Below, one piece after another: positions 61,408-64,000 of a stretch of 64,000 nt of DNA. Numbering within the stretch: the first letter of the stretch is position 1; each line of letters begins with the position of its first letter. Origin of the DNA: Liolophura sinensis (Eukaryota > Mollusca > Polyplacophora > Chitonida > Chitonidae); the NCBI RefSeq assembly GCF_032854445.1, contig NW_027018081.1, positions 26,448-90,447 on the forward strand, read 5' to 3'. The position numbers and the translations under genes are program-made. The notes beneath the pieces were generated by a model. It made no database searches and was not told the DNA's origin. It worked only from the letters and a program-made list of their open reading frames with translations.

Positions 61408-63608
61408 CCATGGAAACCAGGGAAATTTGCAATTTTTCGACAGCTGCCGATGCCTGGCTCAATTCCGAATCTTTTGGCACCTTACTGAAGTGGGTCAGTG
61501 TTCAGTTGTACTTTTTACAGCAGACTGTATCAAGTACCTTGTGGTTTTTCACGTACAAATGGTCTGGTTTTTCTACACGTAGATAAAGACATTGAGATTG
61601 TCTTGCACTTAGAAGTAAGGCAATTGCTGGGTGAGTTAAATGGCTTAGCCCATAGATTTGACGTCTTCTGGGCTACCGAAAGGGCACATAACATATAGTA
61701 AAAAGTTGAATATAGTAATGGACCAGTCGCAATGGTACATAGTACATTTAGCCGATTTCAATTAACAAAAAGACCAGGCAAAAGTGCAAAAGTGGAAAAA
61801 CTGTTCCAGTGCTGCTGTTAAGAGGCTAATCCGACGTATTTTGTGACGAGAAATCGAATGGTGCAAACCGCGTTGCTCTCCGACCAATACTTTTGGCTGT
61901 AGTGACAATTGAAATGATCATTGATGTCATAATCACGTGCCCAGCAACGGCTCTTACTCCATGGAAACCAGGGGAAATTTGCAATTTTTCAACAGCTGCG
62001 ATGCCTGGCCCAATTCCGCATCTTTTGGCACCTTATAAATGTGGGTCAGTGTTTAGTTGTACTTTTTACAGCAGACTGTATCAAGTACCTTGTGTTTTTT
62101 ATTTACAAATGGTGTGGTTTTTCTACACGTAGATAAAGACATTGAGATTGTCTTGCACTTAGAAGTAAGGCAATTGCTGGGTGAGTTAAATGGGCTTAGC
62201 CCAAAGATTTGACGTCTTCTGGGCTACCGAAGGGCACATAACTTATAGTCAAAAGTTGAATATAGTAATGACCAGTCGCGATTGTACAGAGTACAGTGTA
62301 GCCGATTTCAATTAACAAAAAGACCAGGCAAAAATGCAAAAGTGGAAAAACTGTTCCAGTGCTGCTAGTAAGAGGCTAATCCGACGTATTTTGTGACGAG
62401 AAATCGAATGGTGGAATCCGCGTTGTTCTCCGACCAATACATTTTGGCTGTAGCGACAATTGAATGATCATTGATGCCATATCAGGTGCCAGCAACGGCT
62501 CTTACTCCATGGAAACCAGGGATATTTGCAATTTTTCAACAGCTGCCGATGCCTGGCTCAATTCCGCATCTTTGGCACCTTACTGAAGTGGGTCAGTGTT
62601 CAGTTGTACTTTTTAACAGCAGACTGTATCGAGTACCTTGTGTTTTTCACGTACAAATGGTGTGGTTTTTCTACACGTAGATAAAGACATTGACATTGTC
62701 TTGCACTTAGAAGTAAGGCAATTGCTGGGTGAGTTAAATTGGGCTTAGCCCAAAGATTTCAGGTCTTCTGGGCTACCGAAGGGCACCATAACTTATAGTC
62801 AAAAGTTGAATATAGTAATGACCAGTCGCGATTGTACAGAGTACAGTGTAGCCGATTTCAATTAACAAAAAGACCAGGCCAAAAATGCAAAATGTGGAAA
62901 AACTGTTCCAGTGCTGCTGGTAAGAGGCTAATCCGACGTATTTTGTGACGAGAAATCGAATGGTGCAAACCGCGTTGCTCTCCGACCAATACTTTTGGCT
63001 GTAGCGACAATTCAATTGATCATTTATGTCATAATCACGTGCCCAGCACGGCTCTTACTCCATGGAAACCATCGATTTTTGCAATTTTTTAACAGCTGCC
63101 GATGCCTGGCCCAATTCCGCATCTTTTGGCACCTTATAAATGTGGGTCAGTGTCAGTTGTACTTTTTACAGCAGACTGTATCAAGTACCTTGTGTTTTTT
63201 ATGTACAAATGGTCTGGTTTTTCTACACGTAGATAAAGACATTGAGATTGTCTTGGACTTAGAAGTAAGACAATTGCTGGGTGAGTTAAATGGGCTTGGC
63301 CCAAAGATTTCAGGTCTTCTGGGCTACCGAAGGGCACATAACTTATAGTCAAAAGTTGAATATAGTAATGACCAGTCGCGATTGTACAGAGTACAGTGTA
63401 GGCCGGTTTTCAATTAACAAAAAGACCAGGCAAAATGCAAAAGTGGAAAAACTGTTCCAGTGCTACTAGTAAAAGGCTAATCCGAACGTATTTTGTGACG
63501 AGAAATCGAATGGTGCAAAACCGCGTTGCTCTCCGACCAATACTTTGGCTGTAGTGACAATTGAATGATCATTGATGCATAAATCACGTGCCAGCAACGG
63601 CTCTTACT
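61408..63608 (+). repeat. Four-monomer unit P-Q-R-S2 (monomers 112-115)
   Basis: Anchors are at 61408, 61959, 62507 and 63060. With the preceding block it makes PQRS1-PQRS2, the same succession as 70-79 but without the extra Q-R pair. Indel density is the highest of the window here. Confidence 0.85.
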
Positions 63609-64000
63609 CATGGAAACCAGGGATATTTGCAATTCGTCAACAGTTGCCGATGCCTGGCCCAATTCCGCATCTTTTGGCACCTATAAATGTGGGTGAGTGT
63701 TTAGTTGTACTTTTTACAGCAGACTGTATCAAGTACCTTGTGTTTTTATGTACAAATGGTCTGGTTTTTCTACACGTAGATAAAGACATTGAGATTGTCT
63801 TGGACTTAGAAGTAAGACAATGGCTGGGTGAGTTAAATGGGCTTGGCCCAAAGATTTCAGGTCTTCTGGGGCTACCGAAGGGCACATAACTTATAGTCAA
63901 AAGTTGAATATAGTAATGACCCAGATCGCGATTGTACAGAGTACAGTGTAGCCGATTTCAATTAACAAAAAGACCAGGTAAAAAATGCAAAAGTGGAAAA
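63609..64000 (+). repeat. Partial W monomer (116) at the window edge
   Basis: The NcoI anchor has lost one C (CTCATGG). The W markers AATTCGTCAACAG and GGGTGAGTG are present, and AATGGCTGGG as in the W at 44388. The unit is cut by the window end 391 bases after its anchor. Confidence 0.85.

Larger units (their letters stand above)
1..64000 (+). repeat. 549-bp satellite DNA array, about 116.6 tandem copies filling the window
   Basis: Every part of the window aligns to one 549-bp unit. The anchor CCATGG recurs at 453, 1002, 1551, 2099, 2648 and so on to 63060; 63609 has lost one C. That makes 116 anchors with mean spacing (63609-453)/115 = 549.2 bp. Most intervals are exactly 549. Exceptions are 1-8 bp indels, such as a 541-bp unit at 7045 and a 554-bp unit at 22410. 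All units have the same orientation, with no inverted copy, spacer or inserted element. Both window edges cut through a unit. The unit counted in full (5341-5889) has about 42 % GC. Known biology: arrays like this are typical of eukaryotic centromeric or heterochromatic satellite. Unrecognised: the family and species. Diagnostic bases lie on both sides of the anchor, so a monomer's type also uses about 150 bp upstream of it. Confidence 0.98.
58460..64000. other. Indel-rich tract at the right end, probable low-quality consensus
   Basis: By eye this tract holds roughly fifty one-base insertions or deletions relative to otherwise identical units at 35-45 and 52-54 kb. Most are in short homopolymers. 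Examples are CTCAATCCGC near 58716, CTTCTGGCTACC near 58919, ATGGGGCTTAG near 59443, GCAATGCTGGG near 59973 and CCGAACGTA near 63482. None belongs to the shared higher-order pattern. The preceding 35-42 kb has almost none. Confidence 0.8.

Noticed and set aside
1-64000. CRISPR array
   Set aside because: The regular repeat has a 549-bp unit with no short repeat plus variable spacers, and no cas-like gene is present.
1-64000. Transposon or retroelement array, or ribosomal DNA
   Set aside because: No terminal inverted repeats, LTRs, poly-A tail, target-site duplications, transposase or reverse transcriptase are visible, and no rRNA-like sequence occurs in the unit.

Overview
The whole 64-kb window is one uninterrupted tandem array of a satellite DNA with a monomer of 549 bp. 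I see no gene, RNA gene, transposon, CRISPR array or unique sequence. An NcoI site (CCATGG), used here as the monomer anchor, recurs 115 times from 453 to 63060, and a one-base-damaged copy sits at 63609. The mean spacing is 549.2 bp, and all copies are head-to-tail in the same orientation. One monomer counted in full has about 42 % GC and 17 CpGs, about 0.7 of expectation. An array of this size and organisation indicates eukaryotic constitutive heterochromatin (centromeric, pericentromeric or subtelomeric). I do not recognise the monomer and cannot name the species or chromosome.

Two monomer subfamilies, called A and B here, differ at about 18 diagnostic positions (about 3 %). Many monomers are A/B mosaics. 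Copies of the same variant recur at integer multiples of 549 bp, showing repeated unequal exchange. I number monomers by their NcoI anchor, 1 at 453 to 116 at 63609. Letters (O, P, Q, R, S, T, U, V, W, X, Y) are my own labels for monomer variants.

Layout: 1-10.3 kb is a mixed, less regular A/B stretch. 10.3-19.7 kb holds three-monomer and five-monomer blocks, including a 1.65-kb tandem duplication. 19.7-27.4 kb is a seven-monomer (3.85-kb) block present twice in tandem. 27.4-35.05 kb contains a five-monomer block that is a distant copy of 14.7-17.5 kb, exactly 14,835 bp apart. From 35.05 kb to the end the array parses into a small alphabet of variants: OPQRS, OPQRQRS, PQRS, YWX, PQRS, WXTU, WXTU, VOPQR, TU-V-(O/R fusion), TUVO, PQRS, PQRS, W. 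Four-, five- and seven-monomer higher-order spacings dominate there.

Three tracts (about 22.1-25.1 kb, 47.3-47.8 kb and especially 58.46-64.0 kb) carry many single-base indels that neighbouring copies lack. This looks like poor consensus quality rather than biology. ORFs of up to 141 codons occur in every monomer class on both strands. They are by-products of repetition, and their copy-to-copy differences show no protein-coding constraint.
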